Assembly: GCF_028200735.1 (NCBI RefSeq)
Contig: NZ_JAQKPV010000004.1
Span: 342,425 to 406,424 of the forward strand
Origin: Streptomyces sp. ACA25
GTDB taxonomy: Bacteria > Actinomycetota > Actinomycetes > Streptomycetales > Streptomycetaceae
DNA length: 64,000 nt
Reading direction: 5' to 3'
The stretch's first letter is position 1. Each line of letters starts with the position of its first letter. Of this stretch, positions 17,990-26,022 are shown piece by piece. The notes under the pieces were generated by a model. The model was not told where the DNA came from. It did no database searches and saw only the letters and a list, made by a program, of their open reading frames with translations. The position numbers were made by a program, and so were the translations under genes.

Positions 17990-18603
17990 AGTCTCTCCGA
18001 GGTCGCGTTCGAGTACAGGTAGCGCATCAGCGTCAGCAGCACATGGCGGCTGGAGTCGGGATTGCGGGCGTCGCAGTCGACCACCGGCACGTGCTCCGGG
18101 AGGTCCAGTGCCGAGCGGAGCGCGGACACCGGGTGCACGGGTGCGTCGGCGAAGCTGTTGACGGCGACGACGAAGGGGAGACCGCTTTCCTCGAGCCGGT
18201 CCACCGCCTGGAAACTGTCCTCCAGTCTGCGGGGGTCCAGCAGGACCACCGCGCCCAGGGCACCTTCGAGCACGCCGTTCCACAGGAACCAGAACCGCTG
18301 CTGGCCGGGGGTGCCGAACAGGTAGAGCACCAGGCGCTCGTTGAGGGAGATCCGGCCGAAGTCCATGGCCACGGTGGTCTCGGTCTTGCGTTCCACGCCG
18401 AAGACGTCGTCCACCCCGATCCCGGCCCGGGTCATGGTCTCCTCGGTGGTGAGCGGTCTGATCTCGCTGACCGCTCCGACCATCGTCGTCTTCCCGACGC
18501 CGAAGCCGCCGACGATCACCACCTTGACCGACTTCGCCGTCGAGGCGGGCAGCAGATCCTCCGGCCGGGGGCCCCGGCCGGGGTCACAGCCGTTGCAGTC
18601 CAT
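17986..18603 (-). CDS. cvnD: Conservon GTP/ATP-binding protein
   Basis: Small G-protein-like switch of the conservon, 205 aa. P-loop GGFGVGKT at 32-39, switch/G2 region with ETTVAMDFG, G3 FGTPGQQRFW and a VAVNSF motif in the G4 position (N but no KD), as is usual in this family. It is thought to act with the CvnA-C membrane complex in a GPCR-like signalling module. It overlaps cvnC by 20 nt and cvnE by 4 nt. Confidence 0.93.
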   Translation of the reverse strand: MDCNGCDPGRGPRPEDLLPASTAKSVKVVIVGGFGVGKTTMVGAVSEIRPLTTEETMTRAGIGVDDVFGVERKTETTVAMDFGRISLNERLVLYLFGTPGQQRFWFLWNGVLEGALGAVVLLDPRRLEDSFQAVDRLEESGLPFVVAVNSFADAPVHPVSALRSALDLPEHVPVVDCDARNPDSSRHVLLTLMRYLYSNATSERL

Positions 18604-19000
18604 CGATCAGCGCCTTCAGGATCTCGATGTCGGGTTCGGGCAGGGGGGTGTCCGGGGCGCTCTCCCGGGCCTCCCGGGCCTCTCGGGCCTCCCGGATCTC
18701 CACGTGCGAACCGGCGGCCAGATCGGCCAGCAGCACGCTGACCGTGCTGAACGGCAGGGCGAGGTACGCGGAAATCTCGGCCACGGAGAGCGGCTTCACA
18801 CACATCCGCAGTATCGCGGCCTGCTCGGGAGGCATGCCGGGCCCTGGTGCATGCCGGGCCACCACCAGCGTGACGAGGTCCAGCACCGAGGACTCGCCCG
18901 CTGCTTCGCTGCGCCCGCCGGTGACGACGTACAGCGGGACGGGTGTGCCCTCGTCCCAGTGCTGACGCTCTCGGCTCCCACGGCCGCCGGATGCGTTCAT
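18584..19000 (-). CDS. cvnC: Conservon DUF742 protein
   Basis: 138 aa DUF742 protein with a winged-helix-like core: AAILRMCVKPLSVAEISAYLALPFSTVSVLLADL. The ATG at 19000 overlaps the cvnB stop by 4 nt (ATGA). A run of EAR repeats (REAREAREARE, encoded near 18660-18700) in front of the C-terminal helix ILKALIDGLQRL looks like a local triplet-of-codons expansion. It probably bridges CvnA/CvnB and the CvnD GTPase. Confidence 0.9.
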   Translation of the reverse strand: MNASGGRGSRERQHWDEGTPVPLYVVTGGRSEAAGESSVLDLVTLVVARHAPGPGMPPEQAAILRMCVKPLSVAEISAYLALPFSTVSVLLADLAAGSHVEIREAREAREARESAPDTPLPEPDIEILKALIDGLQRL

Positions 19001-19407
19001 GTGGCCTGCTCGGGAAGTCGCTGCGCGGTGGAGAGGTGGGCGCCGATCCGGGCGACCAGATCTCTCATCCGCTGGCTCATCAGCCCGGCGTCCACTCCGT
19101 CGTCGGCCGTCACCGCGAGGTAGGAGCGGTCCCCGGCCGCCATCAGGTAGAAGAAGCCGCCGTCCACCTCGAGGACGACCATGCGCACCTCCCCCGTGCT
19201 GTGCGGGAACTCCCCGGCCACGGACTGCGCCAGGCTCTTGAGGCCGGAAGAGGCGGCAGCCAGCCGGTCGCCGGTGTCCTGGTCGGTGCTGTACCGGGCC
19301 ATGCACAGGCCGTCGGCCGACAGCACCACGACATGGCGGGTCCGCGGGACACTCAGGGCAAGGTCCTCGAGCATCCAGTCCATGTCCTTGAGCCGCTGCT
19401 GTGTCAC
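18997..19407 (-). CDS. cvnB: Conservon roadblock/LC7 protein
   Basis: 136 aa roadblock-fold protein (GTPase-activating or scaffolding role): LDWMLEDL-like N-helix, HVVVLSADGLCMARYS, then GEVRMVVLEVDGGFFYLMAAG. It follows cvnA by 13 nt and overlaps cvnC. In conservons this protein associates with the CvnA kinase-like sensor and acts toward CvnD. Confidence 0.92.
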   Translation of the reverse strand: MTQQRLKDMDWMLEDLALSVPRTRHVVVLSADGLCMARYSTDQDTGDRLAAASSGLKSLAQSVAGEFPHSTGEVRMVVLEVDGGFFYLMAAGDRSYLAVTADDGVDAGLMSQRMRDLVARIGAHLSTAQRLPEQAT

Positions 19408-19420
19408 GTGCTCTCCACCC

Positions 19421-20887
19421 TCAGTTTCGGGAATCGTTGCTGGTACGGCTGGAGGGGGCCGGTGCCGGGGCCTCGTCGGGGCCGGCCGGCCCGAAGAAGT
19501 CCCCCATCCACAGCCCGCTCTCCGCGGGCGGCCCGGCGCCGGGCCCGCCGCCGGGGGCAGGGCGCGGGCCGCCGCCGGACGGCGTTGCGGGAGCCGCGAC
19601 CGACTGGCCGCGGCGGCGCTGCGGGAGCCCGTCGGCGCTGCGCTCGTGGACGCCGGGGTCCTCGGGAGCGGGCGGGTCCGCCGGGGGAGCGGCAGGAAGC
19701 CGCCCGGGCCTCGGCTGCGGGACCGAACGGCCGGCCGGTACCGGTGCCGGTGCTGTGCGGCTGCCCGGCAGCGGTGCCGGCATCGGCAGCGGGGTGAGCA
19801 GCTCGTGCGGGACGAACACCACCGCCCGCACGCCGTCGCAGGTCGACGGGCGGAGCGAGATCCGCAGGCGGTGCCGCGTGGCCAGGATGCCGGCCACGCG
19901 CAGGCCGATCCGGGCGGATTCGCCGAGGTCCGCCAGGTCGAGACCGTCGACCGACTGGGTGAGCAGGAACTCGGCCCGGGCCCGGGCCTCCTCGGTCAGC
20001 CCCATGCCCTTGTCCTCGACGGAGATCTCCACCCCGGAGGCCACCTCCTCGGTGTTCACCACGACCGAGCTGCTCGGCGGGGAGTACCGGGTGGCGTTGT
20101 CCAGCAGCTCGCTCAGCACCAGCATCAGCGGCTCGACCGCCGCGCCGATCACCGCGATGTCGGCGACCCGGTGCTGTTCTACCCGGAGGTACTCGACGAT
20201 CGGTGCGCTGCCCGCCCGCAGTACGTCGTACAGGGCCACCGGTTTCTGCCACTGGCGGACCGGGCTGCCGCCGCCGAGCACGGCGAGACCGGTGGCCACC
20301 CGCCCCGCGACGTTGACGCGGTGCTCCAGGTGCATCAGGTCTCCGAGCACCTCCGGGCTGCCGTGGCGGAACTGCATTTTCCGCAGGTCGTCCTGGAGCC
20401 GGTGCACTTCGGACTGGATCCGGCAGGCGATGTTCACGATCGCGCGCCGGGCGGAGTCCCGCTGGTACTCGCGGTCCTGCAGGGCGGTGGCGACGAGGTG
20501 CAGCAGATGCTCGTGCGCGCGGGCGAGCTGCGGGTCGGCGCGGTGCGCCTCCGGACTGCGGGCCGGGGCCTCGCCGGAGCTGTCCTCCTGCTCGAGCTCG
20601 GCGATGAGGAGGGGGAGCTCCCGGACCAGACGGTGGGTCTCCGCGAGCTGGTGCTCCACCCGGCGCTCGAGGGCGGCTGTCACGCGTCCGCGACGCGCCA
20701 CCTCGAGGGCGAGCGCGGTCACGGCCGCCGTCGCCACCGCTCCGGACAGGATCACCGGGATCCGGGCGGCAGCGGGGACGGTGAGGACCGCTATGACGGC
20801 ACTGGCCGCGACCAGGAGCGGAGGGACGAGCCACACACCGGGGAAGGCGGGGCGTCGGCTCTGCGTCAATGCGCCGGCACGCACCAT
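19421..20887 (-). CDS. cvnA: Conservon sensor histidine kinase-like ATPase
   Basis: 488 aa. Two N-terminal membrane helices (GVWLVPPLLVAASAVIAVL and IPVILSGAVATAAVTALALEV), a coiled-coil dimerisation stretch, and an HATPase_c domain with N-box ELLDNATRYS, G1 VEDKGMG and G2 SARIGLRVAG. The segment LMHLEHRVNVAGR stands where an H-box would be. The C-terminal tail of about 130 residues is proline/alanine-rich and disordered. The ATG at 20887 is preceded by AAGGA, which decides it over longer open frames. First gene of cvnABCDE. Confidence 0.92.
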   Translation of the reverse strand: MVRAGALTQSRRPAFPGVWLVPPLLVAASAVIAVLTVPAAARIPVILSGAVATAAVTALALEVARRGRVTAALERRVEHQLAETHRLVRELPLLIAELEQEDSSGEAPARSPEAHRADPQLARAHEHLLHLVATALQDREYQRDSARRAIVNIACRIQSEVHRLQDDLRKMQFRHGSPEVLGDLMHLEHRVNVAGRVATGLAVLGGGSPVRQWQKPVALYDVLRAGSAPIVEYLRVEQHRVADIAVIGAAVEPLMLVLSELLDNATRYSPPSSSVVVNTEEVASGVEISVEDKGMGLTEEARARAEFLLTQSVDGLDLADLGESARIGLRVAGILATRHRLRISLRPSTCDGVRAVVFVPHELLTPLPMPAPLPGSRTAPAPVPAGRSVPQPRPGRLPAAPPADPPAPEDPGVHERSADGLPQRRRGQSVAAPATPSGGGPRPAPGGGPGAGPPAESGLWMGDFFGPAGPDEAPAPAPSSRTSNDSRN

Positions 20888-21117
20888 GGGAATCCTTACG
20901 GGTCTCGCGAGGGACGGGAAACGGCAGCGGGCGTATGCCACTGACAACGGCCGCCACGTTGGGTAGCGGTGACGCCTCTCTGTGTGACTGGGAGGGTAGG
21001 CGGACTCCCTGTAGTGGCGCAGCGATTCCCGCGAACTCGACTGGCGCGTCGTTGCATTCGGGGCGTGCGCGCCAAGCGCGCGAGGGTGTATGTCCACTTG
21101 TGTCGCTTATGGGCACA

Positions 21118-22086
21118 TCACTGCTCGTGGGGTCTTGGCCAGAGGTCTGCCTCGGTGTCCCCAGCAGACACTCCTGCGTCCCCCTGGATGCGGTCCGCGA
21201 GTACTCCGGCGAGACGGTCCGCGGTGTCCTCCGCCGCCCGCATGGCCCGGCTCCGCCGACGGGCGGCCTCCCGCCCGTCGGTCAGACACCACGACCACCA
21301 CGCGTCCAGCCGTTCCGGCTCCAGCCGCTCGGCGGCTATCACCGCCGGCCAGCGGCAGACCCGCGCCTGCGCCGTCACCTTGGCCCCGCCGCGCACCGGA
21401 TCCACCGCGAGAACGGGGACCCGGGCCCGCAGGCCGAGCACCAGACCGTGCAGCCGGTCGGTCACCAGGACATCCAGCCTCGGCAGCAGCGAGAGGAACT
21501 GCCCGTCGGTGGCGCACAGCAGGCCGTCCCGCGTGTCCAGCCGGCTCTCCACCGCCACCCGCGCACAGTCCGTGCCGGCCAGCCATCCGGTGACGCACTG
21601 CGCCACCGTCCCGTGCAGGCGGCGTTCGCCGTACTCGTGCTGGCCATGGGTCAGCAGTACCCCGGCCACCGGAACCTCCGCGGCGTGCGGGGCCCGGGCT
21701 GCCAGGTCCGGGGACGGCGGGACGTCCCCTCCGTCCCGTGCCAGCACCCGGTGGAACCCGGTCACCGCAGGATCCTCCGGGTCGATGACCGAGGTGCCCA
21801 CAGCGACCCGGTGGCACTGCGCGTATCTCCGGTGCAGGCGGGCCACCTGCGGCCCGTGCAACGGTCCGCACACGAAGATCAGACGGGCGTAGTCCGACGG
21901 CCGGGCGTCCGCCAGAGCCAGGCCGCCGGGGCGGAAACGCGGGCTCCACGCGACGTCGTAGGGCACCCCCACGCGGCCGAGCACCTGCTGCACGCGCCGC
22001 AGCGCCAGTACGTCCCCCGCCGTCGTCTCCCCCTCGACAAAGCTGAACCAGCCGGTGAGCAGAGTCCGTCCGCCGTGAGTCGCCAT
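21118..22086 (-). CDS. Polysaccharide pyruvyl transferase family protein
   Basis: 322 aa enzyme likely to put a pyruvate ketal on a surface sugar. The family hallmark TDRLHGLVLGLRARVPVLAVD is present in the C-terminal half, followed by GGAKVTAQAR. The N-terminus MATHGGRTLLTGWFSFVEGETTAGDVLAL resembles the usual GNxGD start region of these GT-B-like enzymes. It is divergent from two GT2 genes, so it probably decorates the same glycan. The substrate cannot be inferred. Confidence 0.82.
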   Translation of the reverse strand: MATHGGRTLLTGWFSFVEGETTAGDVLALRRVQQVLGRVGVPYDVAWSPRFRPGGLALADARPSDYARLIFVCGPLHGPQVARLHRRYAQCHRVAVGTSVIDPEDPAVTGFHRVLARDGGDVPPSPDLAARAPHAAEVPVAGVLLTHGQHEYGERRLHGTVAQCVTGWLAGTDCARVAVESRLDTRDGLLCATDGQFLSLLPRLDVLVTDRLHGLVLGLRARVPVLAVDPVRGGAKVTAQARVCRWPAVIAAERLEPERLDAWWSWCLTDGREAARRRSRAMRAAEDTADRLAGVLADRIQGDAGVSAGDTEADLWPRPHEQ

Positions 22087-22198
22087 CGCGGCCGGGTCCC
22101 CGGCGGTCCCGGCCCGAAACGCCGGCCCGGAACGCCCGCTCCCCGTACCCGCGGGAGACCGTTTGCCGGAGCCCGGCACGGGGCACCCGGAGCCCGCC

Positions 22199-23095
22199 AT
22201 GGCACAGCCCTCCGTCGGGGTGGTCATCGCCACCCGCAACCGCGCCGCCGGCCTCGCGACCACGCTGAGCCGGCTCACCGCCCTGCCCGAACGTCCCCGG
22301 GTTCTGGTGGTCGACAACGCCTCCACCGACTCCACGCGGAACATGATCGCCCGCCGGTTCCCCCGGGTCGGCGTCCTCCCGCTGCCCGCCAACCGCGGTG
22401 CCCTGGCCCGCAACGACGGTGTCCGGCTGCTGGACACCCCTTACGTCGCCTTCAGCGACGACGACTCCTGGTGGGAGCCGGGCGCGCTCGGCACCGCGGC
22501 GCACCACCTGGACACCCACCCGCGGATCGGGCTCCTCGCCGCCCGCACCCTCGTCGGCCCGGAAGCCGCACCGGACTCGCTCAACGCCGAACTCGCCGCC
22601 TCCCCGCTCGGCCGCCCGCCCGGCTTTCCCGGCCCGCTGGTCCTCGGATTCCTCGGCTGCGCCGCCGTGGTCCGCCGCTCCGCGTTCCTGGATGCCGGCG
22701 GCTACCACCCCCTGCTCTTCTTCGGCGCGGAGGAGACCCTGCTCGCCTACGACCTCACCGCCCGGGGCCACCTGGTCTGCCACGCCCCCGACGTCCTCGC
22801 CCACCACCATCCCTCCGACGGCCCTAGGCCGCACCGCCGCGCGCTGGTGCGGCGCAACGAACTGCTGACCGTCTGGCTTCGCCGGCCGCTGCCGGTCGCC
22901 CTGCGCCGCACCGGGCGGCTGGGGCGGGAAGCCGCCGGGGACCCCGCCGCCCGCCGGGCGCTGCGGGGCGCGCTGCCGCGGATACCCGCGGCGCTGGCCC
23001 ACCGCCGCCGGCTGCCGGCCGGGGTGGAAGCGGCCGTCCGGCGGCTGGAGCGCACGCGCCCGGAGAAGCCGGCGAGGAGCGGCCGTGGGGGATGA
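22199..23095 (+). CDS. Glycosyltransferase family 2
   Basis: 298 aa cytoplasmic GT-A enzyme. VGVVIATRNRAAGLATTL is the nucleotide-sugar-binding start, FSDDDSWW supplies the DXD metal site, and GAEETLLAYDLTARG is the acceptor-loop ED motif. It resembles rhamnosyl- or galactofuranosyl-type GT2 enzymes. The ATG at 22199 is used; a TTG at 22163 is a possible longer start. Its closest relative in the window is the next gene, with which it overlaps by 11 nt. Confidence 0.88.
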   Translation: MAQPSVGVVIATRNRAAGLATTLSRLTALPERPRVLVVDNASTDSTRNMIARRFPRVGVLPLPANRGALARNDGVRLLDTPYVAFSDDDSWWEPGALGTAAHHLDTHPRIGLLAARTLVGPEAAPDSLNAELAASPLGRPPGFPGPLVLGFLGCAAVVRRSAFLDAGGYHPLLFFGAEETLLAYDLTARGHLVCHAPDVLAHHHPSDGPRPHRRALVRRNELLTVWLRRPLPVALRRTGRLGREAAGDPAARRALRGALPRIPAALAHRRRLPAGVEAAVRRLERTRPEKPARSGRGG

Positions 23096-24023
23096 CCGGA
23101 CCTCCGTGGTGATCATTACGCATCACCGTCGCGAGGAGCTGCTGCACACCCTCGACCGGCTGGCCGAGCTGCCCGAGCAGCCCGCCGTCCTGCTCACCGA
23201 CAATGCCGTGGACCGCGGCCCCGGCCGCGCCGCGGCCGACCGCACCGGCGACGCGGGGAGCGTCGCGGAAGCGGTCGCCCGCCGTCACCCGGGCGTTCGG
23301 GTACTGAGCCCCGGTGCCAACCTGGGAGCGGTCGGCCGGAACCTGGCGGCCCGGTACGTGACCACCCCCTACCTCGCCTTCTGCGACGACGACTCCTGGT
23401 GGGCCCCCGGCTCCCTCGCGGGGGCGGCCGACCTGCTCGACGCGCACCCCCGGGTCGGGGCGGTCACCGCCCGCATCCTCGTGGAGCCCGGTGGTCACGA
23501 GGATCCCGTCGTGGCCGAGCTGCGCGAGTCACCGGTGCCCGCCCCGCCCGGCCTGCCCGGTCCCGCCCTCGGCAGCTTCCTGGCGGCTGCCACCGTCCTG
23601 CGCACCGACGCGTTCCGGACAGCCGGCGGATTCTCCCCCCGGCTGTGGCTCGGCGGAGAGGAGGAACTGCTCGCCTGCGACCTGCTGACGGCCGGCTGGT
23701 GGCTCGTCCACGCAGGGCACCTGACGGTCCATCACGCTCCCTCCGCGCTGCGCGACTCCACCGGGCGGAGGGAGGACGGGATCCGGAACACCCTGTGGAC
23801 CACGTGGCTGCGCCGGCCCGTCGGTCCCGCCCTGCGCCGCTCCGGCCACCTGCTGCGGACCGCGCCGCGCGACCGCACCACCACGCGGGCGATCGGCCGC
23901 GCGCTGGCCGGCCTGCCCTGGCTGCTGCGCGAACGCCGGGTGGTGCCGCCCGAGGTGGAGAACCTGCTGAGGCCGTTGGACCGTGCTCAGCGCGCCTCGA
24001 AGGCCCGCCGGTACGTCGGCTGA
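23085..24023 (+). CDS. Glycosyltransferase family 2
   Basis: 312 aa GTG-start gene, a tandem paralogue of the previous GT2: SVVIITHHRREELLHTL, FCDDDSWWAPGSL (DXD) and GGEEELLACDLLTAG occupy the same places. A tandem pair of similar transferases usually adds successive residues to one chain. It ends head-on against the minus-strand heptose operon with a strong hairpin between them. Confidence 0.88.
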   Translation: MGDDRTSVVIITHHRREELLHTLDRLAELPEQPAVLLTDNAVDRGPGRAAADRTGDAGSVAEAVARRHPGVRVLSPGANLGAVGRNLAARYVTTPYLAFCDDDSWWAPGSLAGAADLLDAHPRVGAVTARILVEPGGHEDPVVAELRESPVPAPPGLPGPALGSFLAAATVLRTDAFRTAGGFSPRLWLGGEEELLACDLLTAGWWLVHAGHLTVHHAPSALRDSTGRREDGIRNTLWTTWLRRPVGPALRRSGHLLRTAPRDRTTTRAIGRALAGLPWLLRERRVVPPEVENLLRPLDRAQRASKARRYVG

Positions 24024-24038
24024 GCCGCCCGGTACCGG

Positions 24039-24077
24039 GCACCGCCGCCCGCGCCGGGCGGGCGCGGGCGGCGGTGC
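24039..24077. terminator. Strong bidirectional terminator
   Basis: A perfect 17-bp stem, GCACCGCCGCCCGCGCC (24039-24055) with its complement at 24061-24077 and a 5-nt loop, separates the convergent GT2 (stop 24023) and SDR (stop 24110) genes. Confidence 0.85.
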
Positions 24078-24109
24078 GGGGCGGGGCCGGCCCGCACCGC
24101 CGGGGCCGG

Positions 24110-24943
24110 TCAGGGACGCCGCCAGGCGTCGCTCTCCAGGTGGGAGCCGGCCTGCGGACCCATGCGCAGCATGCCGCCGTCCACCAGCCAGGAGGCACCG
24201 GTGACATAGCCGGCCTCACCACTTGCCAGGAAGGCGATCACGGCGGCGACCTCCCGGGCATCCCCGGGCCGGCCCAGCGGGACACCCGGCCGGTGCGTGC
24301 CGCGGGGGTCCTGGTCCTCCTGTCCGGTCATCGGGGTGGCGATCTCGCCCGGCGCGACGGCGTTGACGCAGATGCCGTGCTCGGCCAGCTCCAGGGCCAT
24401 CACCTGGGTCAGCAGTCCCAGCCCGCCTTTGGCCGCACAGTAGGGGGCGGCACCGACCCGGGGGGCGTGCTCGTGCACGCTGGTGACGTTGATGATCCGG
24501 CCGCCGCCCTGTCCGGCCATGCGGCGCGCGGCTCGCTGCCCGCAGAGGAAGGGGCCGACGAGGTTGATGTCGAGCACCTCCCGCACCGTCTCCAGTCCGA
24601 TCTCGAGGTAGGGGGTCGAGGTACCGGTACCGGCGTTGTTCACCAGGACGTCGATCCGGCCCAGCCGGTCGGCCAGCCGGTCCACCGCGTCGGCTGCCTC
24701 CGGCAGCCCGGTGAGGTCCATCTGTTCGGTGTGGGCGGTGCGGCCGAGGTCCTGGATCTCGGCGGCGGTGTCGCGGGCGCCCTCCTCGTCGGTATTCCAG
24801 GTGATGCCGACATCCATGCCCTGCATGGCAAGCCGGACGGCGGTGGCCCGCCCGATGCCGGAGTCACCGGCGGTGATCACCGCTGTTCCGGTGCGGCCGG
24901 TGCTGCTGTCGTGGACGGGGTCCACGCCGGGGTCCGTGGTCAT
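24110..24943 (-). CDS. SDR family oxidoreductase (glucose dehydrogenase-like)
   Basis: 277 aa classical short-chain dehydrogenase: VITAGDSGIGRAT is the cofactor loop, DVLVNNAGTG the NNAG motif, VTSVHEH the catalytic Ser, and PYCAAKGG the YxxxK pair. It is close to glucose 1-dehydrogenase and 3-oxoacyl reductase types. It overlaps the upstream GT9 gene by 4 nt and is the last gene of the heptose operon, so it may act on a sugar intermediate, but a general metabolic role cannot be excluded. Confidence 0.82.
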   Translation of the reverse strand: MTTDPGVDPVHDSSTGRTGTAVITAGDSGIGRATAVRLAMQGMDVGITWNTDEEGARDTAAEIQDLGRTAHTEQMDLTGLPEAADAVDRLADRLGRIDVLVNNAGTGTSTPYLEIGLETVREVLDINLVGPFLCGQRAARRMAGQGGGRIINVTSVHEHAPRVGAAPYCAAKGGLGLLTQVMALELAEHGICVNAVAPGEIATPMTGQEDQDPRGTHRPGVPLGRPGDAREVAAVIAFLASGEAGYVTGASWLVDGGMLRMGPQAGSHLESDAWRRP

Positions 24944-26022
24944 GGCGGTTCTCCTCGGGGCGTCGGGTGTGCGTTCGGGTCGTCAAGGGCTCGGTCGTGG
25001 GGCGACGCGGACGGCTCGGGGGCGGCGGTGGGGACCGAACGCGGCCGGCCCGGCGGAGGCAGCGCCTCCAGCTCCGCCAGCACGTCGTGCGGGGTGATCC
25101 GCAGCAGGCGCTCGTCGGGACGGTCACCGTGGGCGTCCCCCGGTCGCAGCGCGCGGCCCGGCGGATGAGGCCCGGGACCCGGGCGGTACAGGACGCGGTG
25201 CCGTGGGGACTCGGGCGGCCCCCACAGCCGCGGCGACACCGGCCCGAAGAGGATCACCGACGGGGTGCCGAGCGCCGTCGCCAGGTGGGCGAGCCCGGTG
25301 TCCCCGACAACGACCGCGCGCGCCTCCGCGACGAGCGCGGCCAGCTCCGGGAACGGCAGGTCCCGGTCGCCACCGGCCACCGCCCCGGCCGGAAGCCCGG
25401 CCTCACCGGCGACCGCCCGGGCCGTCGGCTCCTCTCCCGCGCCCGCCGTGACCACGACCTGCCGGCCCGCGCGGTGCAGGGCGCGGGCCACGGCGGCGAA
25501 CCGGCCGGGGGGCCAGCGCCGGGCCGCGGCGTCCGCCCCCGGGTGGAGCAGCACGGCACCCGGTGCGGGGGACCGCGGCAGCGGTGGGTCCAGGTGCAGC
25601 TCGCCCGGATCGGCCGGAACGCCGTACCGGCCGAGGAGCCGGCACCAGCGTTCCCGTTCGTGCTCGTCCTCCCGCCAGACGGGCCCGTCCGGCCGCGCGT
25701 AGCCGTACAGCCGGCCGGGCCGGAGCGCGCGCAGCGGACGGAGGCTGGCCGGGCCGCTGCCGTGCAGATCGACCGCCAGCTCGGGCGGCGTCCCGGTCCA
25801 GGGGATACGGGCCGGCACCCCGCGGTCGGGGGCGTGCACCGGCAGCAGCCCGTCCACGGTGCCGGTCGCCGCCGCCGCGTCGGCCAGCCGGGCAGGCGCG
25901 GCCAGCAGCACCCGGTGCCCGGGGAAGGCCCGGCGCAGCCCGCGCAGCGCGGGCACGGCGGTGAGCAGGTCACCCAGGCCGAGGGCGCGCAGCACCAGAA
26001 GGGCCGGCTTGGGCGAGGTCAT
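24940..26022 (-). CDS. Glycosyltransferase family 9 (heptosyltransferase-like)
   Basis: 360 aa GT-B enzyme of the ADP-heptose:LPS heptosyltransferase family. The N-domain begins ALLVLRALGLGDLLTAVPAL, and the donor-binding C-domain has VVVGDTGLAHLATALGTPSVILFGPVSP. The ATG at 26022 overlaps the hldE stop (ATGA). The tail of about 60 residues is Pro/Arg-rich. As there is no LPS in this type of organism, the acceptor must be another glycan. One of two GT9 genes in the operon. Confidence 0.9.
   Translation of the reverse strand: MTSPKPALLVLRALGLGDLLTAVPALRGLRRAFPGHRVLLAAPARLADAAAATGTVDGLLPVHAPDRGVPARIPWTGTPPELAVDLHGSGPASLRPLRALRPGRLYGYARPDGPVWREDEHERERWCRLLGRYGVPADPGELHLDPPLPRSPAPGAVLLHPGADAAARRWPPGRFAAVARALHRAGRQVVVTAGAGEEPTARAVAGEAGLPAGAVAGGDRDLPFPELAALVAEARAVVVGDTGLAHLATALGTPSVILFGPVSPRLWGPPESPRHRVLYRPGPGPHPPGRALRPGDAHGDRPDERLLRITPHDVLAELEALPPPGRPRSVPTAAPEPSASPHDRALDDPNAHPTPRGEPP

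Noticed and set aside
21118..24023. Antibiotic biosynthetic cluster
   Set aside because: Glycosyltransferases and a pyruvyltransferase are present but no PKS, NRPS, terpene or precursor peptide gene; a glycan role is more economical.
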